DNA from: Pocillopora verrucosa
Lineage: Eukaryota > Cnidaria > Anthozoa > Scleractinia > Pocilloporidae
NCBI RefSeq assembly: GCF_036669915.1
Contig: NC_089325.1
Span: 22,171,793-22,235,792, forward strand
Length of the DNA: 64,000 nucleotides
Reading direction: 5' to 3'
Part shown: positions 25,601 to 37,529 of the stretch, piece by piece
Numbering within the stretch: position 1 is the first letter of the stretch
Layout of the letters: each line of letters opens with the position of its first letter
Program-made: the position numbers and the translations under genes
The notes under the pieces: generated by a model
Seen by the model: only the letters and a program-made list of their open reading frames with translations
Database searches by the model: none
What the model was told of the DNA's origin: nothing

Positions 25601-28600
25601 TGTTTCCCTGTGAGTGCTTTACTGGATGTCTGCATGAGAGTGATTATGAAAAATTGGTTGAATGCATGATCAATGTATAGGAGATGAAAAATTTTGTGTC
25701 AGTTTCCCCAAACTTGTAGTCAGGGCCCAATATTAGTAATAAAAATAAGTAATTAGATGTATATTAAAGACAACATGAAATTTAGTTACAGGTGTTCAAA
25801 AGTGACTAAAAAAAATTATTTTTTGTTACTGTTACATCAACATCCTTTAACATAATTGGTTCCTTGAAGCTCACAGGCTTCCTTCAGCATTGCCCTTGGA
25901 AAATAGGTGGCCTTTTGGAACATGGATTGTCTGCTGACTAATATTTGAACATATTTTTGCACAAAGTTTCGGCTACTGTGTATATATTGTAGCATGGCCA
26001 ATAGCATACATGTCCTACTACTGAACATATTTTATAATGTACATACTTCAATAAGAACCGTTTGTTTCTCACTCACAGAGATGTTGGAAATGTTGTACAG
26101 GCTCTCTACGGAGATTCCCCTCCACCCATACTTCTGGTTGGACACAGGTAAAATGCACTTATTATGAAATGTCTGGAGCAAATCCTTTTATTTTGATTTG
26201 TCCTTAATGCTTAATAAGAGTGTGTATAGCAATATTTACAAAGGAAAGTGCTGTTTATCAAAGCCAATGTTTTAAAAATGTGTGGGGTAATAGTAACAAG
26301 ATGTGTTTGTGTTGATCACAAGGGCTTAACCCTTGAACTCCCAGATCAAATTTGTTATTCTTCTTACTGTCGATCATACAATTCTTATAATGTTAGTTCA
26401 GAGAATTTAGTATTGGATCAACTAATCATCCCCAAATTGATATTTTTCTTTATTCCCATTACTTATCTGGTTGATATTGTATTGATATTGTGAGGAGAAA
26501 TTCTGTCTCGGGTACTCATGGGAGTTTAAGGGTTAATGATAGTAATTTCTTGTTTTCAGCATGGGTGGGGCCATTGCTGTTCATGTTGGAGTTCAAAAAC
26601 TGTTGAGTACCTCTTTAGCTGGACTAGCTGTTATTGATGTAGTGGAAGGTGAGTGAGAGAGACTAATAAAAAAGTACATGGAGTGCATTTAAAATGAATG
26701 TAGTAATTAAAAGTAACACCAGAGTGATCACAATAATATTGCTGATCAGATTGAAGGAAAATATCAGAAGTAGCCAATGACAACCAGAGCTAAAACAGGA
26801 AAACTACCTCACAATGGCACAATGTAATTTACATCTGTTTGGTCAAGTGGATGACATGAGTTTTCTAGACCAATTAAAGACTGTGGTGAAAGAAGACCAA
26901 TTTAATCCTAGTATAATTTCCAATTTATATCTGCTTACACCAGTTTGGTATGAACAAGTGGGGTGGAAGAAGTCACTAGTCAGTTGTGTTAAGATGAAGT
27001 AAGGTTAACAATTTTCAATGAGAGCTAAATACTTTCAGCAAGAAACTGTGTCCAGGCAGTAACTTAATAGGCATATGGGTATTATTTAGAAAAAGCTCTG
27101 GATTTATGGAGAAATTTGTTTGTTTATATACATATAGGGACGGCGATGGAAGCATTGTCTGCTATGCAGTCTTTTTTGAAAAGCAGACCATCTTCGTTTC
27201 AATCACTGGAAGAAGGAATAGAATGGAGGTATTCTGAAATGGGATGAAGGACCAGTCTAAAACAAGATTTCCTTCATTTTCCTTCAGTTTTCATAATCCA
27301 AATGACAGAGGCCAATCTACCATTTTTGATATCTTAAAATTCTAACATGACTCAGAGGCTAGGGAGAATAAAACAGAATAAATTTATTTATCATCCCTCA
27401 ACCTCAATGTGATTTCTTTTGTTTTATTCTTCCAGGGCTAAATTTGAAGCAAAAATTACTTGAGTTTACATTTTCAAGGGGTATAGCCAATGGTGACTAA
27501 ATGTTATATGATGTGACCTTTCTTCATGTTTTTACAATTGCAGTATACGAAGTGGCCAGGTCCACAATGTGGAATCAGCGCGTATATCCATGGCTGGACA
27601 GTTAGTCAGGTGAATTTAATATCTTCTCGTCTGAGTCAGTGGTGGAAAGCTTTTGACAAAGACATTAATGCTTGTAATCTCTGTTGTTTTGGTTGATTAA
27701 GTCTGTAGTTATATTTACATTCAAGTACGATTAAAATTGTGTTTAAAACCAACAGATGTAGTGGTGACAGTGAAGATAAAGTAAATAGCGAGTGTCCAAC
27801 TTCTCCCCCACTGTCACATGCCTGTGATACAATTAGTGAAGAATGTGAAGAAACAGTCAATATAAAAACTTCGACTGTGGTGCATGCAGGGAATAGTCAG
27901 GTGGATACAGGGCAGAAGGTAAGCAGCAGCAGTGCCCTGTTTCTATTGAAGTTATCTTTAATTCTAAATTTTCTGGACATCCAATTACAACTTTCTTGTT
28001 CCCTTTTACCTCTCTCCAGTTCCCTCTTACCCCTTCCCCCTTCCCTCTTACCCCTTCCCCCTTCCCTCTTACCCCTTTCCCATTCCTTTTTACCCCTCCC
28101 CTCTTCCCTTTTACCCCTCCCCTGTTTCGTTTTACCCCTCCCCTGTTCCCTTTTACCCCTCCCCCATTCACTTTTACCCCTACCCCTTCCCTCTCATCCC
28201 TCCCCTATTCCCCTTTTACCACTCCCCCTTCCCTGTTACCTCTTCCTCGTTCCCCTTCACCCCATCTCCCTTCCCACTTACCCCTCCCCAGTTCCCTTTA
28301 ATCCCTTCCCCTTCCCTCTTACCCCTCCCCAGTTCCCTTTAATCCCTTCCCCCTTCCCTTTTACCCCTCCTCCTTCCCTCTCATCCCTCCCCTATTCCCC
28401 TTTTACCACTCCCCCTTCTCTCTTCCCTTCCCTCTTACCACTCCCTCGTTCCCCTTTACCCCATCTCCCTTCCCACTCACCCCTCCCCAGTTCCCTTTAA
28501 TCCCTTCCCCCTTCTCTCTTACCCCTCCCCCGTTCCCTTTTTCCCCTACTTTCTTCCTTTTTACCTCTTCCTATTAGATTTAGGGGGGTTACGTATGTTG

Positions 28601-31332
28601 TTAACAAATATCTTATTTCAGTGTGCTAGCTCTTATAATCACCCACAGGCCTAATTGCATTCAAATATTCCGACCCTCATACACCCAAAAAGTATTCTTT
28701 TATAAATATTCACGCTTACAATTTGTAAGTTCGTAATCTTTTTATTTCTTGCACCTTATCTATATCACATTCATCAGTTAATCAAACAGAAAAATGATTC
28801 AAATACTGTAAAAGAGGATAAATCGAGTTACAGAATTGTTGGTAAAAAAGTCTGACTGGAGAAAACTATCTAAAAAGCATCGCATCTTGCTTCACATTGG
28901 GCAGAACCAACGGAGCTACAAGGAGAACTGCTTTGCGTGTGTAAATGTTGAAAGCACTTTTATGCTGCCGTTAGTGAGACGTTTTACAGAAATGATAGAC
29001 TAGAGCAGTCCCTGCTTCTCGATGAAGTCTGTAGCGCGAGTCAAAATGATCAGCGCCCACCATACTTCCAGAGTTCCACGCAAGGCACTAACTTCAAATC
29101 TTTTTCCATTGTTTGGGTATTTGTCGTTTAGAGGGCTGATGAGAGATTAACTTGGAGGATTGACTTGTCTAAGACTGATCAGTTTTGGGAAGGTGAGTCT
29201 AAGATTACTCAGACGTGCACTTCTCGCCATGTGAACACTGATGGAAATGTGACGTGTACTTTGATAGGGCTACAAAATCCTGCGAGTGTGCATCTCCTTA
29301 GAAACCTTTGTCATTCATGGTAACTTTTTTTCACGCTTCTATAGCCCTGGAATTGTGGATTTTAAAAGTTGGGATCATGTCTCGTTTCCCCTTGTTCTAC
29401 ATCTCTGAAGGAATGAAGTCTCTAACAAATAACAAGAGTCTCCACCTTGTGGGTGAACTGAGGAACTAAGTATGCCCCCCCTCCCGTTTCGTGAGTAATG
29501 CAGGTGTATATATTTCCCTTTTGTCTATCAGTTTTATTTGTTTTTATTTTCTATCTTTTTAATTTTGAAGGCTGGTTTAAAGGCATGTCCAATTTGTTCT
29601 TATCGTGTCCTGTTCCAAAGCTTCTCATCTTGGCAGGTAATCAAATGTAATTTTCTGGATTTCAATTTTTTTGTGCCTGTTTGTTTGTTTGTTTGTTTAT
29701 TTTACTTTGATATTGAAGGTGAGGATGATGATAATGATAATGATGATGATGAGGCTTTCATTGTTTTTGTTGTTCTGGTTGAATGTTAGATGATTTACGT
29801 GATTAAAAAGCTCCATGCCTTTGACGAATATAGTCGCGGACAATTTAATTTTTTAACCATTTCCCTTGCGCTCTTCAGAAACTATATCTTTGATCTGCGC
29901 AAGTAGTTTTGACACTTAACAATATAAAGATCGAATTTTCGACACAGGTGTGGATCGTCTTGACAAAGATCTGACGATTGGTCAAATGCAAGGTATGATG
30001 TCTCAGATTAGTTGAGACCTAGTTTATGTGATATAATATTTTCTTGTTTGAATGACAATTTTTTCTAAGGATGGAAACTCTGAAATATTCGTTTGAAGGT
30101 AAATTTCAGATGCAAGTATTACCACGCTGCGGTCATTGCGTTCACGAGGATGCCCCGGACAAAGTAAGTGAAATAGCGAATTCATCCTCAGCTTAGAACG
30201 ATAAATGTAAAAAAGAGTAATAATTAAATTATAATAACAATAATGATAAATACAAAAATAATACTGAATGATAATGTTAACAATGGTAGTAAAAAATAAA
30301 AAAAAATTCTAATGAGCTTACCAGGGTTTTCCATGCCTTGTTGTGAACGGCTGCATCATCTCCTCAGAGCAATTTGAAATTTCTCACATTTAGTAACAAT
30401 CAAACCTTCACTTTTTCCTGACGTATTTTTGTGGTATGAATAGAATAAAGTTGGGAAATTGCGAATGTTCTGAAATTTTCAATTCTAAAAACGTGAAAAA
30501 CATGATTCACGGTAAAGAGACCGATTCTGAAAAAAAATTACAGTACCATCATAAGTATCCCTTAGCCCAAAGTTACATCTTATTTACACCTGCTACTTGA
30601 GGTGACTATTGCCGTGTTCCGACTGTGGTTTGTCCTTTATGTGTGCAGGTTGCAGAAGTCCTAGTGACATTTCTAATGCGGCTGAAACTCGCTGTGACAA
30701 AGGAGAACTTTCTGAGGTAGGCATTGATATAGAACTGACTCCCGCACTTGTTTTTTGTCATATTCGTCGCGCACTCTGTCCTTATTGGGCGATTTATTCC
30801 GAACCTTTTATTGTTTTATGAACTAAAGGATTCCCAATCCATCACCGAAACAAAGATGTCTTATATTTGTGACAACCGTAAGTGTCGCAGTATCTTTGCA
30901 TGGATCCAAATTTTAGAATCCTACTTCACGTTTGGATGATCTACCATCTGAGGGTTTTGTGGTGGCAAGCATCCTACTAGGATCACAAATGTCGATAGCT
31001 TTCTACACAGAAATAACACTTAACTTCTTTTGAGTTTGTATATTCTGGTCGTGATTGGGTTGTTGTTTCAGTGATGTTATGAAAAGGTGGGAACAATTTT
31101 TCTCATGCTGTTTTTTTCCTCTTTCTTAAACAATCAAAGTTTTGTGTGTCACTTTCGGTGTAAACTTAAAATTGTAGAAAGTAAAGAAAGTTAATGCTCA
31201 AGTTTTCAAGTTAGTTTTGCACACTTCTTTGACGTCAAATTTTAACCGAGGAGATTGAATCGATTCAAACACAAAGAATTTCTGATATATCTTGTTACCT
31301 TTTCCTTCTGCAGACCTATGCCGGCGTGCTAG
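22621..31332 (+). CDS. PPME1: Protein phosphatase methylesterase 1 (16 exons)
   Basis: Exons (+): 22621-22703, 22824-22920, 24444-24536, 24901-24958, 25455-25506, 26079-26147, 26560-26648, 27138-27228, 27544-27609, 27756-27918, 29132-29192, 29571-29636, 29948-29992, 30099-30163, 30649-30716, 31314-31332. They give 394 residues (human about 386). It removes the C-terminal methyl ester of the PP2A catalytic subunit. Alpha/beta hydrolase features are all present: oxyanion HGGG at 78-81, nucleophile Ser151 in GHSMGG, Asp177 in IDVVEG, His357 in CGHCVHED. Exon 10 (about 230-284) is a low-complexity acidic and Ser/Thr-rich insert at the place of the acidic loop in the human protein. The last exon codes only a short PMPAC tail. 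The AAC|gtatct end of exon 2 is the least certain border. The part from intron 10 onwards is tandemly duplicated downstream. Confidence 0.93.
23205..23425. mobile_element. MITE copy (TTAACCCTTT family, subfamily 3, reverse orientation)
   Basis: Begins TTAACCCCTATCAGTGAATGA. The centre, with TCTCCTTGTTGTCCTTAGGAA and AATACAGATATTAATGTT, is the complement of the subfamily-3 core seen at 18349 and 54811. Lies in PPME1 intron 2. Confidence 0.5.
23991..24160. mobile_element. MITE copy (TTAACCCTTT family, subfamily 3), truncated
   Basis: Contains GTCCATACTGTTCTTCATAC and ends GTCACTCTTAGAGGTT, directly abutting the copy that begins at 24160. The left terminus is degenerate. Confidence 0.5.
24160..24366. 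mobile_element. MITE copy (TTAACCCTTT family, subfamily 1), best preserved
   Basis: The terminal inverted repeats CCCTTTAACTCCCA (left) and TGGGAGTTAAAGGG (right) are perfect. The interior has CTAGATCAAGATAGCAGCTT and GGATATTATTGGGAGAAG. About 205 bp, non-coding, in PPME1 intron 2. No transposase is present in the window. Confidence 0.75.
25013..25200. mobile_element. MITE copy (TTAACCCTTT family, subfamily 3, reverse orientation)
   Basis: Contains TAACTAATTCTCCTTGTCAG and GAGAATATGCATACTGATGT, the complement of the core at 54811. Lies in PPME1 intron 4. Confidence 0.55.
26326..26536. mobile_element. MITE copy (TTAACCCTTT family, subfamily 2)
   Basis: Bounded by TTAACCCTTGAACTCCCAGA and CATGGGAGTTTAAGGGTTAA. 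The interior matches 19469-19690. It ends only about 23 bp before PPME1 exon 7, so the element sits close to a splice acceptor. Confidence 0.7.
28008..28575 (+). repeat. Polypyrimidine low-complexity tract (unit A)
   Basis: Nearly pure C/T on the plus strand, built from variants of CCCCTTCCCTTTTACCCCTC with a loose period of about 18-25 bases. Such strand-asymmetric tracts can form triplex (H-DNA), and the G-rich complement can stack. Lies in PPME1 intron 10. Open frames through it are composition artefacts. Confidence 0.85.
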
Positions 31333-33320
31333 TCGTGGATCGTATTTCTTCTTGTTGTCAAACGAGTACGAGCAGGAGAGAGTTTTGCCAAGTTCATTAA
31401 ATTTCTGTTAATAAGCCTTTACACGTTAGGTTCTCTTTCTGTACAGATTAAAAGACCAGCAAACGCCAATCGAGTGGGTATATAGTCTTTGTATGGCAGC
31501 TATCGAAACCAACTCTTCCCATTTTGTATACTATTCCCACTTAGCTATCGGAGCTTAGCATTACGTTACGAGGTGTATTGTCAGTCCTCCTCTTATGAGA
31601 TGAAAATATGCAATCCCCTTCTTTCATAGTCAGCATTCATTCAGTTTACACGACATTTTCTAGATGCATACAGCGGGTAAGAGAGTGGCACTTTTATACA
31701 ATCCTTCTTGTCCAAGATCGCTGCATAATAACCCGTGCAAGGTTTGAAACAGACTATTTTGACGCTAAAATACGAAAAAGTCTTGTAAAGCTTTTTTTCC
31801 CCTCTTTTTTCCGCTAAAACGTCCTCTAGTCGGAAGTGAAAGTTTGCACCAGTCAGGGCAAAGTAGGTCCGCAACGCGTGCGGATCCTAAAATTTGGGGA
31901 GCAATGTGGCATTAGATCTAATCGGAACGATGAAAAAATTGATTCATTAACAAGATAAACAAACTCACAATAAATGGTATCATATCTGGATATCATCTTA
32001 AGATTTTTTTTCTGAAAAAAAAAACAGAACATTTATTTCGTCATGTTCCTTCACATATAATCCTCTCCCACAAGCCAAGTTCCGTCTTAATAGCCCAACC
32101 CCCATACCCCTTAATTGTATTCTGCTATAATTATACACGCCTTTATTTCATTATTATCATTATCATTATATAAGTACAAATTACAGACATAGTTAAAATT
32201 ACTACACAGAAACGAGGATTGGCGCAATTGCTGTTGTAAGCATTTTCACCAAAATTAACATTACAACTGTTCTAAAAAATATTAATTATATTAACAATAA
32301 TAAGACTTTTAAATTACTGCACAGCCTCACTATTATAATGAAGTTAAATACAGTTACTATTGGGAAAACTAATACAATCATTGTAATTATTACTAATGCA
32401 AAAAAAAAAAAATTAAAATTCAACGGAGCTGCAAAGAAAACTACAGTGAGTTCAGTAATTTAAAACTTACAAGAGCTCTAAGCAGCTATGATTAGTGACA
32501 AGTTTCCTGAAAAAAAAGGCAAAACCAGCAAAAGTAAGGAGACTCTGTACGCAACAATATAAACAAATAAATGTGTCAGTCACTCTTCTCGAAAAGTTAA
32601 ACTGGATAAGAAAATCCTTTAAACCTTTGCACTTACGAAAATTCTCAGCAGTATTCAGAAATTTTCAAGCAGAAAGATGATTAGAAAAGGGAGTAATATT
32701 TCTGAATTTAGCTGTACAAAGCAGCAAATTGCAACTCCATCTTAATTATCGAGATAACGCACACCTTTGGAGATTACCAAGGTTAGGTTATGCTACTCGA
32801 AAACGTTTGCAAAGTTCATTGAATTTCTTTGCGTGGAAACTGAATTCAGTTCTTCACTTCATCTTCACAATTAAAATAATAAAACACTTTTAGAATAGAA
32901 TCGTCGGTCATGCGTGCAGAATTGTCCTGTACGAGTGTGGTCGAATTTTGTCAACAGCAGCCTACGTGTAAGTTGGCAAACAGGGCCATTTAATCAAGAA
33001 GTTCCTGAAAACTGTTCCTTATTTAGGCGCTCAAACAGAAACTTATTCCGACAAGTGTGCGTTAAAATAAATGATTCCATGGGTTTCATTTCTCAAAAAA
33101 AAAAAAAAAACTAAAAAAAAAAGAGTAATCACTCCACCCCTAGAAACAGAATAAAAAACACATTGAAACACATCAAACTAAGGCTACTCTTGCAAATCTG
33201 AATAGGGTGGAGAGGATGAGGGTTCACTAGGTGACTCATCCCTCCTCTAGGTCTCGTTTTATACATGATTAGCGATGTGACGTGCCAACCGCACCCAGCT
33301 CTCAACTTATTCAGTTAGAC
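31333..33320. other. Intergenic region between PPME1 and TRIM copy 1
   Basis: No coding exon recognised. The same sequence lies at about 43158-45921 in unit B, so conservation between the units reflects recent duplication, not function. A stop codon in the TRIM frame at 33270-33272 shows that the coding frame cannot extend far upstream without splicing. Confidence 0.5.
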
Positions 33321-35543
33321 ATGGATGTTCAACAGCTCTTTACAAGTCTCAAGAAGGAAGCCGAGTGTCCACTGTGTCTAGAAACAGTCAAAGATCCCAA
33401 GACATTGCCATGTCTACACTCATTCTGCCTGTGGTGTATCGACAAACACGCAGGATATGCAAAGAGAAAGTTAGAAACGACGATCAAATGTCCAGTTTGT
33501 CAGGCTTGCTTTCAGATCCCTGAGGGAGACACGTTTGGCGGCGGCCTTCCCACATCTTTTCATCTCAACCGATTGGTGGATCTCCTCGCTCTAAGAGATG
33601 ACAGCGAAGAGGCTCAGAGATGCAATAGTTGCGAAGAAAACAACACGGCAACTTGCTACTGCTTTGTTTGCCAGAACTTTCTTTGCAAGGATTGTTTTGA
33701 TGCCCATCAACGCCTGAAGGCCACAAGAGGTCATCGCAATGTTTTGATCGAAAATTTGCAGGCGCAAGATGTGGAGGAATTGATGCACAGACCCGCCATG
33801 TGTACAAAGAAATATCACGAGAATGAACCGCTTGATTATTATTGTCAAGACTGTAGCGTTTGTATTTGCCACAAGTGCAGTATAGTAAGTCATAATCGAC
33901 ATTCTTTAGTAGAATTACAAGAGGCTGCCGAAGAACAAAAGATGCAAATGACGCAAGTCTTTGCCAGAGTTCAGGAAAAACTTGTTATCGTGGAGTCAAA
34001 GATATCGGAGCAAACTGAACTTATGAAAAAAAGCGAAGATGAAATCTGCGCCGCTGAAAGGAAGGTTACGAAAACTGTGCAAGAAATTATTCGTACTGCG
34101 AAGGAACATGAAACGGCTGTAAAAACTAAGCTGGCAGAAATTAAAGTCAAGCAACAAAGGAATTACGCAGCAGAAATAGGAAATTTTCAGTTGCTCGCTG
34201 CTCAGCTAAAGAGTTCTGTCGAATGTGGCGAAGGTATCGTACAACGAAGTATCGGTCCTGAAATTCTGCAAGCAGGACATGCTGTGCTTGGTCGATGCGA
34301 GGAACTTTTAACCACACAGGATATTGAAGTATGTACACCTCAACATGTAGTCTATTGTGTAAATGTGGAAGCTATAAATAATCTTAGGGGCTTGGTTCCG
34401 GGTCAAGTATTCGAGACGAACACGGATCCTTCACAATCATCGGCAAAAGGAAGAGGTTTAACCAAGGCAGAAGCAGGCACTGAAACTAGCTTTACAGTAA
34501 CAACGCGAAATTCAAAGGGAAGTCAATGTTATGATGAACAAGACCAACTGACCGTAATAGTCCGCTCTCAAAAAGGAGAAGAGGAGGAAACCAAAATTAA
34601 TGACTGTAAGAATGGAACCTACGTAGTGCGTTACAAGCCAAAGAGTGTCGGCTTACGTGACATTTCTGTTGAGGTTAATGGCCAACCGCTGACTGGTAGT
34701 CCCTGGAGAGTTCAGGCGACTGGTCATCAATACAAAGCTATTCATTCATTTGGATCACATGGGATAGAACCGGGACAGTTTAAAAGACCAGGTAGTATTG
34801 CAGTGAATAAAAGAAATGGAAAGATTGCCATAGCAGATCCTGCTAGTGACAGAGTTCATTTGTTTGATCGTGAGTGGAAATATCTAAGAACAATAAGAGA
34901 CATGGGGCTTGATGCTGAGAAAATCTGGTTTCCTCGTTCGGTGGAATTTACAACATTTGATGAAGTCATTGTCATTCATGGAGATATTTTGGAACCGCGT
35001 AAGATGTTATTGTTTACTGAACATGGCGACTTCATTAAAGTCATTAGTCAGCATTTGATTGATCCTTGGTCCGTATCTGTCAGAGATGATGGTCACATGA
35101 TCGTGTGTGATAGGGGTGACAAGTCAGTCAAAGTCCTCTCCCCTGACGGTACAGGATTAGTACAGTCCTTCAAAGGATCACACGGTTTTAGTAAGCCGAC
35201 TTCTGCTGTTTATCATGAAGACAAGTTTTTTGTTTTATTTGACTCACTTAACTATGTTCACGTGTTCAACAACGAAGGACTTTATCTGTATGACATTGGC
35301 AAGGAGGAACTCTGTGCAGGAAAACTCTTTTTTACTAAAAAATTCACTATTGACGCGTTTAACAATCTGATCGTGTGTGATAACAACAATAATCGCAGAT
35401 TTCAAGTGTTTTCTTTAGATGGAAAATTTGTTAACTCGTTTAATATTGAAGAAATTAAATCTCCCTCGTTTGTCGCTGCTTTTGAAGATAATAAGTTGTT
35501 GGTTTGCGATTATGAAAATTACGTAGTCCATGTTTTGCAGTAG
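33321..35543 (+). CDS. TRIM-NHL-type E3 ubiquitin ligase, copy 1
   Basis: Single-exon gene of 740 residues from ATG 33321. The open frame continues 13 codons further up to a GTG, without an ATG, and an in-frame TAG at 33270 blocks extension. A C3HC4 RING is complete (Cys16, Cys19, Cys31, His33, Cys36, Cys39, Cys57, Cys60). B-box 1 (about 100-145) and B-box 2 (about 158-200) follow, then a coiled coil (about 205-300), a filamin-type Ig repeat (about 375-470, ending GSPWRVQ) and NHL propeller repeats (about 475-740). This order is that of the TRIM2/3/71 class: E3 ligases that bind RNA or protein through the NHL part. It is not an orthologue of a named TRIM as far as can be seen. It is near-identical in its N-terminal half to the copy at 45922, while the NHL part differs much more. 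Confidence 0.88.
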   Translation: MDVQQLFTSLKKEAECPLCLETVKDPKTLPCLHSFCLWCIDKHAGYAKRKLETTIKCPVCQACFQIPEGDTFGGGLPTSFHLNRLVDLLALRDDSEEAQRCNSCEENNTATCYCFVCQNFLCKDCFDAHQRLKATRGHRNVLIENLQAQDVEELMHRPAMCTKKYHENEPLDYYCQDCSVCICHKCSIVSHNRHSLVELQEAAEEQKMQMTQVFARVQEKLVIVESKISEQTELMKKSEDEICAAERKVTKTVQEIIRTAKEHETAVKTKLAEIKVKQQRNYAAEIGNFQLLAAQLKSSVECGEGIVQRSIGPEILQAGHAVLGRCEELLTTQDIEVCTPQHVVYCVNVEAINNLRGLVPGQVFETNTDPSQSSAKGRGLTKAEAGTETSFTVTTRNSKGSQCYDEQDQLTVIVRSQKGEEEETKINDCKNGTYVVRYKPKSVGLRDISVEVNGQPLTGSPWRVQATGHQYKAIHSFGSHGIEPGQFKRPGSIAVNKRNGKIAIADPASDRVHLFDREWKYLRTIRDMGLDAEKIWFPRSVEFTTFDEVIVIHGDILEPRKMLLFTEHGDFIKVISQHLIDPWSVSVRDDGHMIVCDRGDKSVKVLSPDGTGLVQSFKGSHGFSKPTSAVYHEDKFFVLFDSLNYVHVFNNEGLYLYDIGKEELCAGKLFFTKKFTIDAFNNLIVCDNNNNRRFQVFSLDGKFVNSFNIEEIKSPSFVAAFEDNKLLVCDYENYVVHVLQ

Positions 35544-35894
35544 AAAGTGAACATTGCTCAACAGTTATTCTGATGCGATTCTTTCAATGTGACCTTTGTT
35601 TCGTTGTAAGGTATGATCCTTTTTTAACAGCCGCTGAAATATTCCTCGCGGGCTCAAAAAGAAAAAGAAAGAATGGAAATTGGACTTTGTAAATATTTTA
35701 AAGATAACTTTGTTCTAATTTTGTTTTAGTTTATTCATTTTTGTGTCTGCTGCATTTATAATGCATGCAGACACTTAGATAAGCTGTAAAACGCGCGACC
35801 AGCTACTTCATATACGACAAGATCTCGGATTTACTCTTGACGTTTCACTGCGGATTCCATTTGGTGACACGATACATGAAGTATGCACGGAGGG

Positions 35895-35940
35895 GTAATA
35901 CTTTCGGCCTGTAATACTTTCGGCCTGTAATACTTTCGGG
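35895..35940. repeat. 16-bp tandem repeat
   Basis: GTAATACTTTCGGCCT is repeated almost three times (35895-35910, 35911-35926, 35927-35940), inside the Helitron-type insertion. Confidence 0.85.
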
Positions 35941-36378
35941 TGCAAACTTCGTTCCTCAGGGGAATAATCTATCCAATCGGATACGAGGAAAGGACAAACG
36001 AAAGAGGTCGTGGCGAGCTACCGATTTCCGGGAAGACTCGGAACCAATCAAATCTGAGAAAAGGACAAAGTCAAATCCGTCAAACCAGGTGCTTTCGAAA
36101 AACGTTGGGGTTGCGTCGTATCGTCCTGATTTCGTTCGTCAAGCCAGGGTGTATTATTGCTTGCAAGGTGAGTGATCTTTTCGCTTTTCATATTTGTAAT
36201 GGATTTCTTAAAAGGTGTTTTCTCATTTTGCCACAGCATTCGCACTGGGTGTCATTCCGGCCGAGTGAAAGGTTTTGAAAGATGCTTTGAATTTGTAAAT
36301 CGACTGAAGCTTTCTCGGCGCCAACACGATCACCGCCCGGCCATTTTGCAAGTGCTCAGGACGCAAAATAAGCTTTAT

Positions 36379-36504
36379 GAGCCCCATTTGGGGAATGCAA
36401 AGTCCCTTCGGGGAACAATTGAGCCCCATTTGGGGAATGAAAAGCCCGTTAAGGGAATTATTAAGTCTCACTTGGGGATTACAAAGCCCAATGCGGGATA
36501 TAAT
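36379..36504 (+). repeat. 42-bp tandem repeat, three units
   Basis: Units at 36379, 36421 and 36463 are each 42 bp, with decay from first to third. Each starts near a small palindrome, CCCCATTTGGGG in units 1 and 2. The period keeps frame, so the plus-strand frame reads 14-residue units (EPHLGNAKSLRGTI-like), but no gene is supported. Confidence 0.75.
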
Positions 36505-36657
36505 ATGCCCTGTTTACGAAATGGATTTGGCAGAAGATACATGTATTTCACTACACACGTGAAAACATCTATCACGAGACAAACATGTGCGAAAGCTGTG
36601 TCGATTTTATACAGAGGAGAGAAACCTAGAACTAGTATTCTTCATGATAATTACTAT

Positions 36658-37302
36658 CTAAGCATCGCTATGAACAGATCTTTGCATACAGTTGTAAGGT
36701 ATCAATGCTTTCAAAAATTGGAATCCTTCATCAAGATGAATCAAGCGCTCAATTGCTCCTTCACATTTCAACTGTCCAGCATTTGAAGATTTGCTATTTC
36801 CTTTGCACTTCCTAAGTGCAACTTGTGATTTTCTTAAGAGAATTTTCATTTGAAGCTTTTTTGTTTTGAAGAATATATTTTCAACACACATAGCAGCTCT
36901 CCTATCTGATCGTCTTAGTTCAGATTTACAAATGTCGCTATAATGAACATTAGCTAGTCTATCTTTATTTTCTGGTCGACTTTGACCAAGGAATATACCA
37001 GGATATGCTAACTCTTCAGAATATTGATCTCTGAATATACTTAAGGGTTTGTTTCCCTCTCCTGGTGCAACATTTAAAATACGTTGAGGCAGACTGTCTT
37101 CAAAATAATGTGTGTTGGTCAACATGGTGTCAGTAACACCAGCAGGTGTTTCTGCTTCATCTTCAGTCCACTGATCATCATTATCATTACTGTCATTTCC
37201 ATCTTGCTTATTGGAACCACTGCTCTTTTCTATTTCTTGTAATTGTTCACTTTGATTTTCAGTATTAGTATCATCTAATAAACAGTTTGCAGTATACTGC
37301 AC
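36658..37302 (-). pseudogene. Helitron helicase-like protein, N-terminal fragment
   Basis: 214-codon frame. An acidic, Asn/Asp-rich start is followed by residues about 70-200 of the Helitron_like_N type: LNVAPGEGNKPLSIFRDQ, then an EELAYPGIFLG block, VHYSDICKSELRRSDRRAA, and a C-terminal NAGQLKCEGAIERLI stretch. In Helitrons this region precedes the Rep nuclease and PIF1 helicase domains, neither of which is present here. The frame ends soon after, so this is a 3'-truncated gene. Family recognition rests on motif order; the call is fairly sure. Confidence 0.65.
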
Positions 37303-37529
37303 TCCCCAACCTTCATTTAGTGTTATTCCTTCCTGTCTGTAGAGGCTGCTGTTGTTGATTGATTTATAATGAATAAGTAAACAAATAAAAAATTATAATT
37401 CACCTAGGTAAGTTTTTTTTTTGGCATTTTGTTGTTATAGTTAAATTTGTAGTAGTTGTCGTAGTCGTCGTCGTCTTTTGATGCAGTGCTCCCTATGTTA
37501 TTAGAAATTTTGAAATACATTATATTGCT

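Noticed and set aside
27996-28500. Long proline/leucine/serine-rich open frames (and similar at 39715-40435)
   Set aside because: They run through the polypyrimidine tract, where stop codons are rare by composition. PPME1 exon 10 ends at 27918 with a good donor, so the frame beyond is intron.
33282-33320. GTG-initiated 13-codon extension of TRIM copy 1 (and 45883-45921 in copy 2)
   Set aside because: No ATG in the extension. The first ATG in both copies is at the same codon, 14 residues before the RING cysteine pair.
36172-36786. 204-codon plus-strand frame opposite the helicase-like ORF
   Set aside because: Its middle is the 42-bp tandem repeat and its end is antisense to the Helitron helicase-like frame. 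No domain and no gene-like start.
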